A stretch of 64,000 nt of DNA from Marinobacter sp. C7 (GCF_022343555.1 NZ_JAKQZH010000002.1:62001-126000), one strand, 5' to 3'. Shown: positions 10,019 to 19,944, numbered from the stretch's first letter. Numbers and translations: made by a program. The notes: generated by a model not told the origin, from the letters alone.

Positions 10019-10817
10019 TACCCTGCTGAACGATTTCTTCTGGCGGGCCCTGATAGGCGGCCTCGGGGTGGCCCTGATCGCCGGCCCTCTCGGTTGCTTT
10101 GTGGTGTGGCGCCGCATGGCCTATTTCGGCGATACCCTGGCGCATTCCGCGCTCCTGGGCATTGCCCTGAGCTTCCTGATCAGTGTGCCACTGAATGTCG
10201 GGGTCATTCTCACCTGTGTGGTCATTGCCGTGGCTCTGGTGGTGTTCTCCAGGGTCCGGGCCCTGGCCACCGATACTCTGCTCGGCATCCTCTCCCACAG
10301 TGCCCTGGCCATCGGCCTGGTCACCCTGAGTTTCATGCCGGATGTGCGTGTTGACCTGACCGGCCTGCTGTTCGGTGACCTGCTGGCCATGACCCGCGAT
10401 GACCTGCTCTGGATCTATGGCGGGGCGGCGACCATACTCGTGCTTCTGGTCACCCTCTGGCAGGGGCTGCTGATGAGCACCATTCACGAGGAGCTGGCGC
10501 GGGTCGAGGGGTTCCCTGTGGAGCGACTGCGGCTGGTGCTGATGCTGATGTTTTCCCTGGTCATTGCCGTGGCCATGAAAATTGTCGGTGTGCTGCTGAT
10601 TACCGCCCTGCTGATCATCCCGGCGGCCTCGGCGCGGCGGCTCGCCCATACGCCCGAGCACATGGCCGGGCTTGCCATTGTCTTCGGCTTTGTCGCCGTC
10701 GGCGGCGGCCTGGCGCTGTCCTGGCACCTGGACACACCGGCCGGGCCCTCGGTCGTGGTGACCGCCTTTCTGGCGTTTCTTGTCACCTACAGCACCACCG
10801 TCAGAACAGTCGCCTGA
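10005..10817 (+). CDS. znuB: Zinc ABC transporter permease ZnuB
   Basis: 270-aa integral membrane protein of the ABC-3 family with about eight hydrophobic segments. It forms the zinc channel partner of ZnuC. The ATG at 10005 (MPIIDTLLNDFFWRALIGG) is preferred to the in-frame upstream codon at 9945 because it starts just before the first membrane segment and overlaps the end of znuC by 14 bp. Typical family stretches are present, such as GCFVVWRRMAYFGDTLAHSA. Third gene of the zur-znuC-znuB operon. Confidence 0.93.
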   Translation: MPIIDTLLNDFFWRALIGGLGVALIAGPLGCFVVWRRMAYFGDTLAHSALLGIALSFLISVPLNVGVILTCVVIAVALVVFSRVRALATDTLLGILSHSALAIGLVTLSFMPDVRVDLTGLLFGDLLAMTRDDLLWIYGGAATILVLLVTLWQGLLMSTIHEELARVEGFPVERLRLVLMLMFSLVIAVAMKIVGVLLITALLIIPAASARRLAHTPEHMAGLAIVFGFVAVGGGLALSWHLDTPAGPSVVVTAFLAFLVTYSTTVRTVA

Positions 10818-10908
10818 TCCTTTCCAAGGCTTTCGGCCTGGTCTATGGTGAACTGATCGACGCCGATTTGGATCGGGAGCCACCGGCTGCTTCCGGGGAG
10901 ACTGACGC

Positions 10909-11910
10909 ATGGATAGCCGTTCTGTCCCTGGCGCACGGCCAATGCTATGGCCCGCGCTCTGGATTCCCCTGCTTATACTGGTCGTCGGCCTGATAACCAC
11001 CGCCGTGACCGCTAGCCTGAAAGCGGATCAGGCACGTGAACTGGCCGATGCACGATACCGGGCCGAACACCGGGCGATCGTTAACCGTTTGCTCGCCAAT
11101 GCACCAACCTATCTGGACCGCGACACGCCGCCGGCCAGCTGGCTCCCGGTGATTCTCGGCGAGGCTCTGCCGGAGCAACTGGGATTGCGCATCGACACCC
11201 TGCAACGGCACAGCAAGATCCCCATACTGCAGATGCAGGCAGACGGAGAGCTTGACCCCACACTGGCCCTGCGCACCGAAATCCGGCCCGGCGATCATCA
11301 CTGGATGCTGACGACGGTGCCGACGTCCGCGTTATTGGGGAACGCCGCCAGGCAGGCCCGGAGCAGGATCTGGCTCGTCGGCCTGTCACTCACCCTCGCC
11401 ATCACCGGGCTGGTGCTGGCAATGTGCCGGCGGCTTCATCGTCAACAGCTGCGAAACCTGGATCTGGCGTCGAGGGAGCAAGGAGCCGATCAGCAGATCA
11501 ACAACCTGCAAGTGGAGAAGAGCATACTGCGCCAGGCGCTCAACGACAGCGAGGCACGCAGCCGCGATCTGGTCGCGTTGTCCGGGGCCCTGATCGCGGA
11601 ACTCGACGAACGTGGCGTCATCGGTTTCATCTCTGCCCATAGTGCCAATCTGCTGGGACAGGCACCCGCGGATCTGGCGGGCAAGACGTTTGCTGACCTG
11701 GTCACTCCCCCGTTTCGGGACAACTTCCACCGCACCCTCGAGGCTGCCCGCCACGACAATCAGGCGCAACGGATCGACCTGCATCTGCAGGTCAGGAACC
11801 GGGACACGCCTCAGCCGGTGGCCGTCCGGCTGAAGGCACTCAAGGATCCGGTCCACGGATTGACAGGATATCGTCTGAACGCATCACCAACAGGCCCGTC
11901 AGGCACCTAG
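10909..11910 (+). CDS. Membrane-anchored PAS-domain protein without output domain
   Basis: 333 aa. A first membrane helix (about residues 13-35), a periplasmic region of about 110 residues, a second helix (about 150-172), a short coiled coil ([32 protein letters not shown]), then one PAS domain from about residue 225 to the end. No kinase, GGDEF, EAL or HAMP-methyl-accepting part follows, although the layout is that of a sensor kinase input half. An RBS (GGGGAG) lies 8 bp before the ATG. The stop overlaps the stop of the convergent CDGSH gene. It could pass its signal by protein contact; the ligand is unknown. Confidence 0.7.
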   Translation: MDSRSVPGARPMLWPALWIPLLILVVGLITTAVTASLKADQARELADARYRAEHRAIVNRLLANAPTYLDRDTPPASWLPVILGEALPEQLGLRIDTLQRHSKIPILQMQADGELDPTLALRTEIRPGDHHWMLTTVPTSALLGNAARQARSRIWLVGLSLTLAITGLVLAMCRRLHRQQLRNLDLASREQGADQQINNLQVEKSILRQALNDSEARSRDLVALSGALIAELDERGVIGFISAHSANLLGQAPADLAGKTFADLVTPPFRDNFHRTLEAARHDNQAQRIDLHLQVRNRDTPQPVAVRLKALKDPVHGLTGYRLNASPTGPSGT

Positions 11911-12155
11911 TCCAGGGTCTTGTGGGTGCCATCGCACATCGGCGGAGACCCCGTTCTTTTGCAGCCACAGAACCAGATCCACTCGGTTTTCTCGGCCGTG
12001 TATTTCACCGGAGTAAAGCCGGTTCCCTTGTGGGAGCCGTCGCAAAACGGCTGGTTTTCACTGTGCCCGCAGGCGCACCAGACATAGTTCTTGCCACCCT
12101 CGACCTGCACGGCATAAGGGCTTTTCCTGGCAATCTTCGGCTGTTCGTCCGGCAT
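11907..12155 (-). CDS. CDGSH iron-sulfur domain protein, two motifs
   Basis: 82-aa protein with two CDGSH-type cluster sites. The first is [16 protein letters not shown] at residues 27-42; the second is [16 protein letters not shown], starting near residue 63. Each gives the three Cys and one His that bind a 2Fe-2S cluster. Small tandem CDGSH proteins of this size are common in bacteria and are thought to act in redox or iron handling; a specific job is not known. It shares a CTAG stop tetranucleotide with the convergent PAS gene. Confidence 0.9.
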   Translation of the reverse strand: MPDEQPKIARKSPYAVQVEGGKNYVWCACGHSENQPFCDGSHKGTGFTPVKYTAEKTEWIWFCGCKRTGSPPMCDGTHKTLD

Positions 12156-12200
12156 GGTTCCTCCCGTTTCTCGCAGGTGTGGACCTCAGTATAGCCAAGA

Positions 12201-13286
12201 CTAATGCAGCGGCTTGATCACATCCGCCAGGCGACCTGACTCCACCAGCTCCAGGAACTCGTCCCCCAGTCGGTCGCTCTCGGTGATGGCCCTGCGCCAG
12301 GACCGCTCCCGGCCGGCATCGTCGCCCACATATTTCTCGAAATCCTTGCGATCCGGTAGCTTGCCGTCAGGGAGAGACTGAAGGTATTCAGGGGAAGGCG
12401 CCACCAGCAGCACATCCTGCAATCGCGTGGCGTCACCCCGGCGCCACGGCAAGGACTTGTCGAACCAGCCGGGCACGATCCTGTCGGTGAAGTGCGGGTA
12501 CAGAATCACTCCCGGCTGCTGGTAGGGCAGATCCAGGTGGTAGTCCAGCAGACCACCGTCCCGGTAAACGCCGTCCGGCGCACCGGGAATGTTGCGCACC
12601 CCGGACATCACCAATGGAATGGAGGCCGATGCCAGCAGTGCCGGCAACAGGTTGGCACTGGTCAGGGCCACCTCATGACTGGGGAAGTCCACCAGTTTGG
12701 ATACCGGGGTTTTCAGGCGCGCATCGTGAATGATGCCCCGCTCCATGAACCGGCCCAGGTGCCGGCGACTGACCATGTTTGCGCTGATGGCGTTCATCAG
12801 CCCAAGCCCCAGCCGCCCCCGGGTATCGTGCTCGAGCAGGCCCAGGCTCCGAACCACCACGACAGACAACCGGTACCAGGGGTGGTTCAGGATGAACTCC
12901 TCCCGGCCACCCAGCAGTTCCTCCAGGAACTCGATACTTTTCCGGCTCACTTCCGCGGGGCTCACCCCCTTGGAGAACCGCTGGGATGTGTAGAGATCCG
13001 CCAGGCGCGCAAGCTGGGCTTTGGGATCATCGGAAGATGCCACGGCAGCGAAGCGCCAACTGCCAATGGAGGAGCCGATGAGCGCGCGTTCCTGCGGTGC
13101 ACCGGGGAGCCAGTCTCCGAAAACTGCCTTGTCCAGTCCGCTGATGCCAAGCGCTTTTGGGCCACCGGCCGCGCCGGGTATGACATGGACATCTTCCGGC
13201 GCCAGTGGTTTGTCTTTGAGCCGCTGAAGGGCGCGACGGCCGGCCCGTACAGCAAGTGCGGGGGTTCGGGTGTGGATAGCGGTCAT
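12201..13286 (-). CDS. Patatin-like phospholipase
   Basis: 361-aa protein with the patatin Ser-Asp dyad layout. The oxyanion Gly cluster GAAGGPKALG is near residue 38, the nucleophile elbow GSSIG near residue 72, and the catalytic DGG motif in YRDGGLLDY near residue 238. Patatins hydrolyse acyl chains from phospholipids or other lipids. No signal peptide is evident, so it is probably cytoplasmic. It is divergent from the diguanylate cyclase with a 130-bp gap. The physiological substrate cannot be told from sequence. Confidence 0.85.
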   Translation of the reverse strand: MTAIHTRTPALAVRAGRRALQRLKDKPLAPEDVHVIPGAAGGPKALGISGLDKAVFGDWLPGAPQERALIGSSIGSWRFAAVASSDDPKAQLARLADLYTSQRFSKGVSPAEVSRKSIEFLEELLGGREEFILNHPWYRLSVVVVRSLGLLEHDTRGRLGLGLMNAISANMVSRRHLGRFMERGIIHDARLKTPVSKLVDFPSHEVALTSANLLPALLASASIPLVMSGVRNIPGAPDGVYRDGGLLDYHLDLPYQQPGVILYPHFTDRIVPGWFDKSLPWRRGDATRLQDVLLVAPSPEYLQSLPDGKLPDRKDFEKYVGDDAGRERSWRRAITESDRLGDEFLELVESGRLADVIKPLH

Positions 13287-13460
13287 GGCGGGCTCCCTGT
13301 TTCAATGCGGGGGAGTGTATCGGAAGGCGTGAGCAGCGGCCAACTGAACAAAACTAATGGTGGCCATAAACCGCGCTTTCTGCTTCATTTAATAGGCAAC
13401 GGCCGTGCACAGGCCTGAATGCTTTCATGGAACGTAAGCTGGAATGACCAGGAGAAGGTT

Positions 13461-14531
13461 TTGAACATCACGCCGTCCGACAGTTCGCTGGCACCAACCC
13501 CGACCCTTGCGGTTCTGGGTTTCAAGCGCCAGCTGGTTTACCACCTGCACTTCTGGGCCTTCGTTGCCGTGGCGCCGCTGGTGTTGGTGCAATGGAAACA
13601 GGACCACTATGTGTTGTCGGGATTGCTGCTGTTGTTCTGCCTCAATGCCCTGCTCGTGCTGGCCTTCCTGCGCTTGCGAGGCCGGTATTTTCTGAAAGGA
13701 CGGCTGTTCCCGCTGCTGGCTGTGGTCTGCGCAGCCTACTCAACCAGCATCAACGGTCATGCCGGCCTGTATTGGGCGTATCCGGCCGCTGCCGCCCTGT
13801 TCTTCCTCCTGCCCCTCAACGAGGCCACTGTCAGCAACGTCATCTTTGTTCTGATCATGGCGGTGGTCTCGTTCGTGAAATTCCCGGAGGCGGATTTCTG
13901 GCGTATCACGTTTTCCCTCGGACTGACGTGCCTGTTTGCCGGGATCTTTGCCTGGCTGGTGGGCAAACTCCAGCAGGAACTCACCCGACTGGCCACGACC
14001 GATCCCCTCACCGGGTGCCTGAACCGTTCCCAGCTCTCCGATGTCCTGAACAGCCAGATCCAGATGCGGGAGCGGTATGACCGTATTTCCAGCCTGGTTC
14101 TGCTCGACCTGGACTATTTCAAGAGCATCAACGACCAATGGGGCCACCTGGCCGGCGACAAGGTTCTGAAGGAAATGGCCTTGCGGCTTCGCAAGCGGTT
14201 ACGGGAGAACGACAAACTGTTCCGGATTGGCGGCGAGGAATTCATGATCGTATTGCCGGAAACCGGCGAGCACGATGCCCACACCCTGACCCACCAGCTC
14301 CTGGCGGGTATCAGCGACAAGCCCTTCCTGGATAACATCAGTGTGAGCGCCAGCGCCAGTGTTGCAGAAGTGAGTCGGGGCGAGACCTGGTCCGTGTGGC
14401 TCAACCGCGCCGATCAGGCCCTGTATGAGGCGAAGTCCCGCGGCCGCAACCAGGTGATCAATGCCGGCCGACCCGAGCCCGCCAACTCTCCGGAACCTGA
14501 CGGTGAAATTCCGGATCCGATTACCAGTTAG
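13461..14531 (+). CDS. Membrane diguanylate cyclase (GGDEF)
   Basis: About 356 aa if translation begins at the TTG at 13461, which has a strong RBS (GGAGAAGG at 13451) at good spacing. An upstream in-frame ATG at 13419 would add 14 residues but has no RBS. Five or six hydrophobic segments fill the first 165 residues, a MASE-like membrane sensor. The GGDEF domain follows, with active-site motif GGEEF and an inhibitory RxxD site (REND) five residues before it, so it should make c-di-GMP with product inhibition. Its stop overlaps the stop of the convergent hydrolase by 4 bp (TTAG). Confidence 0.9.
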   Translation: MNITPSDSSLAPTPTLAVLGFKRQLVYHLHFWAFVAVAPLVLVQWKQDHYVLSGLLLLFCLNALLVLAFLRLRGRYFLKGRLFPLLAVVCAAYSTSINGHAGLYWAYPAAAALFFLLPLNEATVSNVIFVLIMAVVSFVKFPEADFWRITFSLGLTCLFAGIFAWLVGKLQQELTRLATTDPLTGCLNRSQLSDVLNSQIQMRERYDRISSLVLLDLDYFKSINDQWGHLAGDKVLKEMALRLRKRLRENDKLFRIGGEEFMIVLPETGEHDAHTLTHQLLAGISDKPFLDNISVSASASVAEVSRGETWSVWLNRADQALYEAKSRGRNQVINAGRPEPANSPEPDGEIPDPITS

Positions 14532-15448
14532 CTGCCGGCCACCTGCTTACGGAATTCCCGGTAAGCGGTGAACACGTCCCACGGGCTCTCAAAGTGGGGG
14601 TAATGGCCAACATTGCGAAGACTGACCACATCCGCGCCCCGGATCAGCTCCCGGTAACGCCGGGCCATGGCCACACCCGACACCGGGTCGGCGGTGCCCG
14701 AAATCAGCCGCATGGGCTGACGTGCCGTCTGCAGGGCGCCCACCCAACGGTTACGATGACAACGCCGCTCCTCCATGAACTGAATCAGGTGATGCAGGAT
14801 GCCGCGGCCGTTGTTGTAGGTCAGAAGATGCCAGAAATCCTCGAGATCCTGACGATCCGGCGGATTTTGAGGGCCAAACAGGCGCCGGAAGTTGTATTCG
14901 AAGGTGCGGCGGGTCAGGCCGCGACTGATCAGCCCGCCCAGGGGACTGCGCAATACCCGCTGGATCAGCAGCGGATTGTGAACTTCCGGGAACAACGCGC
15001 CATTGAGAAAGCAGAGCGAACCGATCCGGAAATGCAGCCGCTGTTCCTGATCCCGGGCCAGCAGCTCCTGCGCCACGCTGCAACCGTAATCATGGACAAA
15101 AAGGTGCACCGAGCTCAGCCCCAGCCCCTCAAGCCAGCCCTGAACCAGATCCGCCTGATCCTCGATGCTGTACTGGTAGCCGGTGGGCTTATCGGAAAAC
15201 CCGAACCCCAGCATATCCAGCGCCAGCACGGAGTGTTGCTGCACCAGCATCGGCCAGATCCGGCTCCAGTCCCAGCTGGCGGTGGGAAAACCGTGCAGGA
15301 GTACCAGTGGCTCTCCCCGACCGGCCATCCGGCTGAAAATGGCATGGCCGCCGTAGCTGAACCACTTGCCTCCCTGCTGCCATCCTTCGAGGCTTTCCGC
15401 CTCGCGCGCCTGGGCACCCGCCCCGGCTCCGGATATCACATGATCCAT
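14528..15448 (-). CDS. Alpha/beta hydrolase, epoxide hydrolase/haloalkane dehalogenase type
   Basis: 306 aa. The oxyanion motif HGFPTASWDW is near residue 53. The nucleophile elbow is VHDYGCSVA, with Asp where lipases have Ser, as in epoxide hydrolases and haloalkane dehalogenases. The acid and His of the triad are likely in SGTADPVSG and NVGHYPHFE. The reaction (C-O or C-halogen cleavage) cannot be decided without structure or assay. A 192-bp gap with no recognisable element separates it from divergent folE. Confidence 0.83.
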   Translation of the reverse strand: MDHVISGAGAGAQAREAESLEGWQQGGKWFSYGGHAIFSRMAGRGEPLVLLHGFPTASWDWSRIWPMLVQQHSVLALDMLGFGFSDKPTGYQYSIEDQADLVQGWLEGLGLSSVHLFVHDYGCSVAQELLARDQEQRLHFRIGSLCFLNGALFPEVHNPLLIQRVLRSPLGGLISRGLTRRTFEYNFRRLFGPQNPPDRQDLEDFWHLLTYNNGRGILHHLIQFMEERRCHRNRWVGALQTARQPMRLISGTADPVSGVAMARRYRELIRGADVVSLRNVGHYPHFESPWDVFTAYREFRKQVAGS

Positions 15449-15640
15449 GCGTCGTCCCCGGCATGTAACTGAATCCCTGAAACTTTAAAGCAAAGTAACC
15501 GGGCCTGCCATAGCCCGCGAGCGCCATTTCCCACGACTTCGCGGCAAAGTGGTCTTTTCGCCCGCCCGCTGCGTAAACCGTAGAGATGACGGGCAAATTC
15601 CCTTAAGCTTTGGCCCTTGAAAAGTGACAGCTAACCGGAA

Positions 15641-16216
15641 ATGACTATGACCAAACTCCTTGACGACCTCGCGGGCCACTACCGTGCCATTATTGACGGC
15701 CTCGGCGAAGACTCCAACCGCGAAGGTTTGCAGGACACTCCCATGCGCGCGGCGAAGGCTATGCAGTTTCTGACCCGCGGCTACCAGCAGGATCTCGGCG
15801 ACCTGGTCAACAATGCCGTGTTCGAATCTGCCATGGATGAAATGGTGGTGGTACAGGACATCGAACTCTACAGCATGTGCGAACATCACATGCTGCCTTT
15901 CATCGGCAAGTGCCACATTGCCTACCTGCCCCAGGGCAAGGTTCTGGGCCTGTCGAAGTTCGCCCGCATCGTCGACATGTACGCCCGTCGGTTGCAGATC
16001 CAGGAAAACCTGACCCGGCAGATCGCAGAGGCCATCGAAAGCGTCACCAATGCCAAGGGCGTTGCCGTGGTGATCGAAGCCCAGCACATGTGCATGATGA
16101 TGCGCGGTGTGGAAAAACAGAACTCCCGGATGAAGACTTCAATGATGCTGGGCCAGTTCCGCAAATCCCAGGCAACCCGCACGGAATTCCTTAACCTCAT
16201 CGGCAACAACCGCTGA
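15641..16216 (+). CDS. folE: GTP cyclohydrolase I FolE
   Basis: 191 aa, normal length. It converts GTP to 7,8-dihydroneopterin triphosphate. Zinc ligands are visible as Cys80 and His83 (MCEHHMLPF) and Cys151 ([11 protein letters not shown]); the GKCHIAYLP and KFARIVDMY stretches are family hallmarks. A second ATG at 15647 is the better spaced start after GGA at 15637; the difference is two residues. Followed 25 bp later by folX, so the pair probably supplies a pterin other than folate, or both. Confidence 0.95.
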   Translation: MTMTKLLDDLAGHYRAIIDGLGEDSNREGLQDTPMRAAKAMQFLTRGYQQDLGDLVNNAVFESAMDEMVVVQDIELYSMCEHHMLPFIGKCHIAYLPQGKVLGLSKFARIVDMYARRLQIQENLTRQIAEAIESVTNAKGVAVVIEAQHMCMMMRGVEKQNSRMKTSMMLGQFRKSQATRTEFLNLIGNNR

Positions 16217-16241
16217 GCCCCGACCGGGCAACGGAGACGGT

Positions 16242-16616
16242 ATGACAGATGTTATCGGTAAGAAGCAGGCCCGGGTACGCATCAAGAACCTGTTACTGCG
16301 CGCTTACATCGGAATCAAGGAAGAAGAGATCAATAACCAGCAGGACGTGGTGATCAACGTTGAGCTGACTTACGATGCCAGTGATGCCATTCACCAGAAC
16401 GAGATCGAGGCGGCGCTGAACTACCGCACCATCACCAAGCAGATCATCCGCCACGTGGATGGCAACCGGTTTGCGCTGCTGGAGCGCCTGACCCACGAGG
16501 TTCTGAGCATAGTCATGGAGCATGCGTCGGTGCAATGGGCCCAGGTGGAAATCGACAAGCCCCACGCGCTACGCTACGCCGAGTCCGTCTCCGTGTGCCT
16601 TGAGGCACATCGTTAA
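16242..16616 (+). CDS. folX: Dihydroneopterin triphosphate 2'-epimerase FolX
   Basis: 124 aa. The sequence follows E. coli FolX closely ([45 protein letters not shown]). FolX, a FolB paralogue, epimerizes dihydroneopterin triphosphate to the monapterin form. In pseudomonads folE-type, folX and folM genes together make tetrahydromonapterin, a cofactor of phenylalanine hydroxylase. No folM lies in this window. FolB aldolase is the alternative, but the [10 protein letters not shown] and [11 protein letters not shown] strings favour FolX. Confidence 0.9.
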   Translation: MTDVIGKKQARVRIKNLLLRAYIGIKEEEINNQQDVVINVELTYDASDAIHQNEIEAALNYRTITKQIIRHVDGNRFALLERLTHEVLSIVMEHASVQWAQVEIDKPHALRYAESVSVCLEAHR

Positions 16617-16636
16617 TCCGTACTGGAGAGCCGTTA

Positions 16637-17065
16637 ATGCCCAGCAATTCCCCGGAACAGATCCGCTCCATTCTGGAAAACATTCATACCATTGCCCTTG
16701 TGGGCGCCAGCGAGAAAACCACTCGCCCCTCCCATGAAGTCATGGAATTCCTCCAGGAGCAGGGCTACCGGGTAATCCCGGTGAACCCACGACTGGCTGG
16801 CCAGACGTTGCTGGGTGAAACGGTGTTCCCGGATCTGAAGTCCGTCCCCCAACGGGTGGACATGGCCGACCTGTTTCTGGCGCCGGAACGCACCGACGCG
16901 GTGATAGATCAGGCCATTGAGCTGAAAATCCCGGTAGTCTGGATGCAACTGGGGGTGATCAATCCGTCGGGTGCCGCCCGGGCCGAGGATGCCGGCCTGA
17001 CAGTGGTAATGGACCGCTGCCCGAAACAGGACATCCCGAGGCTGGGCATCACCAGGAAGCACTGA
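16637..17065 (+). CDS. CoA-binding domain protein (YccU-like)
   Basis: 142-aa single Rossmann-like CoA_binding domain. The nucleotide-binding loop is IALVGASEKTTRPSHEV near residue 17, followed by GYRVIPVNP and a VVWMQLGV strand typical of the YccU family. It is 20 bp after folX and probably co-transcribed. No catalytic residues are known for the family; it may bind CoA or an acyl-CoA. The exact role is not established. Confidence 0.85.
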   Translation: MPSNSPEQIRSILENIHTIALVGASEKTTRPSHEVMEFLQEQGYRVIPVNPRLAGQTLLGETVFPDLKSVPQRVDMADLFLAPERTDAVIDQAIELKIPVVWMQLGVINPSGAARAEDAGLTVVMDRCPKQDIPRLGITRKH

Positions 17066-17213
17066 CGATCGATAATGGCCCGTTGGGCAGTATGAATTGA
17101 TTGGCATTCCTGCCTATCCGCTGTTACGGTCAGAGTCGACGTGCCATAATCATCCGGGTTGAATTCAGGACTGGTTAGAGCCTCGGGGTTCCGTATTAAT
17201 CCAGCCATGCAGT

Positions 17214-17230
17214 CTCCCGCTCTGCGGGAG
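17214..17230 (+). terminator. Short GC hairpin in the gap before the GGDEF-EAL gene
   Basis: CTCCCGC and GCGGGAG pair around a TCT loop (7-bp stem). No T-run follows, so termination is uncertain; it could also structure the leader of the next gene. The rest of the 222-bp gap (17066-17287) shows no gene or riboswitch that I recognise. Confidence 0.35.
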
Positions 17231-17287
17231 CTTCCTGCGGAAGGACACTGCGGCTCCGGGACATTTCAGCGAGTTGCGGAGTGATCA

Positions 17288-19555
17288 TTGGCCCAAACGC
17301 CCCCCACCAACAACATTCTGGCCCGTGCGCTGCTGAGCCCCGTATTCGCGGCTCTCATCCTGTTGGCGTTCCTGGCCCTGGCATCCGGTCTCCGCTATGG
17401 AATGACCCGTCAGGACACCAACCAGATCCAGGCGAACCTTGCCAACGAGGCGGTAGCCCTGGTCGACCACCTCGAACGGGAATTCACCATCCATGCCGAA
17501 GCCATCAGCCGCATGGCTGCCCGCCTCAAGGTAGTCCCGGAAACCACCGAAGCCTCCTGGCGGGCCGACGCCCGCAGCTATCTCGATGATTTCGGCGTCT
17601 ACCAGGCCATCGAATGGATTGACCGTGACTTTGTCATCCGCTGGCTGGAGCCGGTGTCCGGAAATCAGGATGTCGTTGGCTACAACGTGGCCTTCTCCGA
17701 CCGTCGCCGTGAGGCCCTTGAGACTGCCCGCACCACCGGCCAGTACGACATTTCCGGCATTATCGACCTGAAACAGGGTGGCAAGGGCCTGGTGATTTAC
17801 GCGCCGGTCGGTACCGGTGCCGGCAACAACGGCTTCATTGCCGGCGTGTTTCGGATCGAGACGTTGGTCGAGCAGCTGCTCACCAGCCGGGTGCTGCAGT
17901 CCTTCCAGGTAGACGTTCAGGACAACGGCGAACTCGGCTACCGGCTCAACGGTCTGACCGAGACCAGCGAAGGCTTTGCCCACACGGAAACCGTCAATAT
18001 CCCTACCCTCGACTGGACACTGACCATCCGACCCAGTGAGACCTGGGTGGCCAGTCACCGCAGCGCCTGGCCCTGGGTGACGTTCACCGCGGTCGTGCTC
18101 ATGGGCCTGCTGACCAGTCTGACCACCCTGCTGGCCCAGTTAATTCTGAAACGCAATCGGGCGTTGCTGAAAACACGGCGGGAACTGGAACAGGAAATCG
18201 ATCAGCGCAAGGTCATCCAACAGGATCTGGCCCGCCTTGAATCCACCGATACCCTGACCGGGCTGGCCAACCGCCGGTTCTTCATGGAAGACCTGAGCCA
18301 CACCCTCGGCATTGCCAGACGGCAGAACCGGCAGGTGGCACTGGTAATGCTGGATCTCGATCGCTTCCAGATGCTCAACGATTCCCTGGGCCACCAGTTC
18401 GGTGACGAACTCCTGGCCCGCGTCGCCGAACGGCTTAACACGTTGAGCAATGAACGGATCATGGTGGCCTACTCCGGGGGCGATGAGTTCATGTTCTGTC
18501 AGCAGCAGGTAGAGGCTGTCGACGATGTCATCCACCTGCTCGGCCAAATCAAGCAGTGTTTCGAGGCACCGTTCGAAGTCCAGGACGAAAACCACCGGAT
18601 TACCGCCACCATGGGAGTGGCCGTCTACCCGCAGAGCGGAAAGGATGCCGATACCCTGCTGCGCAATGCCGATATTGCCCTCTATCGAGCCAAGGAACAG
18701 GGGCGCAACTCCTATCAGTTCTATACCGAGGGCATGCAGGAACGGGAGGTCAACCGCCTGGAGCTGGATAAGGATCTGGACATGGCGCTGGCGAACAACG
18801 AATTCGTACTCTACTTTCAGCCCCAGGTCGATCTTGGAACCGGCGAAATATACAGTGTTGAAGCGCTGATCCGCTGGCAGCACCCGCGCCGCGGCCTGTT
18901 ACCGCCGGTGGAATTCATTCCCCTGGCAGAAGAAAGCGGACGGATAACGGACATCGGCCGATGGGTAGTGGCAGCCGCGTGTCGTCAGCTGGCAGCGTGG
19001 AAGGGCACGGCCTGCGGCAACCTGCGCATCGCGATCAACCTTTCCGGTCGGGAACTGGACGATGATCGCCTGGTGGATGATATCCGCGAAACGCTGGCGG
19101 CCGAGCACGTGCCTGCCAACCGTCTGGAAGTGGAGTTGACCGAAGAGATCTTCATCCAGAACATCGAGCATAACCGCAATCAGCTGAGCCGGCTCCACGA
19201 CCTCGGGGTCAACCTTGCCATTGATGATTTCGGCGTGGGCTACTCCTCCCTGGGCTACCTGCGGGATTTTCCGGTGGATCTGCTGAAGATCGACCGTTCG
19301 TTCATCACCTCGGTAACCGAACGCCATGACGATGCGGTGATCACACGGGCGGTCATCAATCTGGCTCACAATCTGGGCATTCAGGTGATTGCCGAAGGCG
19401 TCGAGAAAGAGGAGCAGCTGACCTTTCTCAGGCAGCACGGATGCAACCTGGTCCAGGGTTACCTGATCAGTCGGCCGATTCCCGCCGTAGAACTGGAAAA
19501 AGCTCTCTCGGAGGGGACCCTGGGCCTGGGCACTCCGGAACGCTCCGGATTGTAA
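17288..19555 (+). CDS. CHASE-like sensor GGDEF-EAL protein
   Basis: 755 aa. TTG start at 17288 with GGAG 6 bp upstream. A membrane helix (about 14-37), a periplasmic sensor of about 220 residues resembling CHASE domains, and a second helix (about 258-282). GGDEF domain from about 320, active motif SGGDEF, no RxxD inhibitory site (the position reads SNER). EAL domain from about 500: EALIRW, NLSGREL, ELTEE, DDFGVGYSSL, KIDRSFI and a final AEGVE, so the phosphodiesterase residues are complete. It may make or break c-di-GMP; direction depends on the sensor. Confidence 0.92.
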   Translation: MAQTPPTNNILARALLSPVFAALILLAFLALASGLRYGMTRQDTNQIQANLANEAVALVDHLEREFTIHAEAISRMAARLKVVPETTEASWRADARSYLDDFGVYQAIEWIDRDFVIRWLEPVSGNQDVVGYNVAFSDRRREALETARTTGQYDISGIIDLKQGGKGLVIYAPVGTGAGNNGFIAGVFRIETLVEQLLTSRVLQSFQVDVQDNGELGYRLNGLTETSEGFAHTETVNIPTLDWTLTIRPSETWVASHRSAWPWVTFTAVVLMGLLTSLTTLLAQLILKRNRALLKTRRELEQEIDQRKVIQQDLARLESTDTLTGLANRRFFMEDLSHTLGIARRQNRQVALVMLDLDRFQMLNDSLGHQFGDELLARVAERLNTLSNERIMVAYSGGDEFMFCQQQVEAVDDVIHLLGQIKQCFEAPFEVQDENHRITATMGVAVYPQSGKDADTLLRNADIALYRAKEQGRNSYQFYTEGMQEREVNRLELDKDLDMALANNEFVLYFQPQVDLGTGEIYSVEALIRWQHPRRGLLPPVEFIPLAEESGRITDIGRWVVAAACRQLAAWKGTACGNLRIAINLSGRELDDDRLVDDIRETLAAEHVPANRLEVELTEEIFIQNIEHNRNQLSRLHDLGVNLAIDDFGVGYSSLGYLRDFPVDLLKIDRSFITSVTERHDDAVITRAVINLAHNLGIQVIAEGVEKEEQLTFLRQHGCNLVQGYLISRPIPAVELEKALSEGTLGLGTPERSGL

Positions 19556-19607
19556 TGGCCAGCGGTGATCCCCATGATACCCGGAACCCATCAATGGCGT
19601 GTGATTT

Positions 19608-19922
19608 ATGGCAGCGAAATACCTGACTCCCGAACAGGACGAGCAGATCCGGCGGTGGGAGCGCTGGAACCGCAACTACTTCATTTTCGCGTTTGTAGCG
19701 CTGACGGTTGTGCTGGTGTTCAGTAGCCAGCTCGGACTGTCCAGTGGCGAGAACTGGGGGTCTCTCGGGGTTCTGATCGCGGCCCTGGTTTCACCTATCA
19801 TCGTGCTCCAGCTGCGCTTGCGATGCCCGGCCTGTGGCCACAAGATCGGCTGGCAGGCAAAGCTGATGGCGCCTGACCAGTGCAAGACCTGCGGAACCTT
19901 CCTGCGCGCCAAGGGGCGCTGA
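19608..19922 (+). CDS. Small membrane protein with zinc-ribbon-like tail
   Basis: 104 aa. Two hydrophobic helices (about 24-42 and 50-68) are followed by a CPAC...CKTC pair of Cys motifs at residues 73-93, a likely zinc ribbon on the cytoplasmic side. No RBS is strong at the ATG. I do not recognise a named family. It ends just before the MerR-type promoter of the copper operon. Confidence 0.6.
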   Translation: MAAKYLTPEQDEQIRRWERWNRNYFIFAFVALTVVLVFSSQLGLSSGENWGSLGVLIAALVSPIIVLQLRLRCPACGHKIGWQAKLMAPDQCKTCGTFLRAKGR

Positions 19923-19944
19923 CTCCTCCTTCCTCAAAAAACCT

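Noticed and set aside
17066..17287. c-di-GMP riboswitch before the GGDEF-EAL gene
   Set aside because: The gap has only one short hairpin and no recognizable GEMM-type core.
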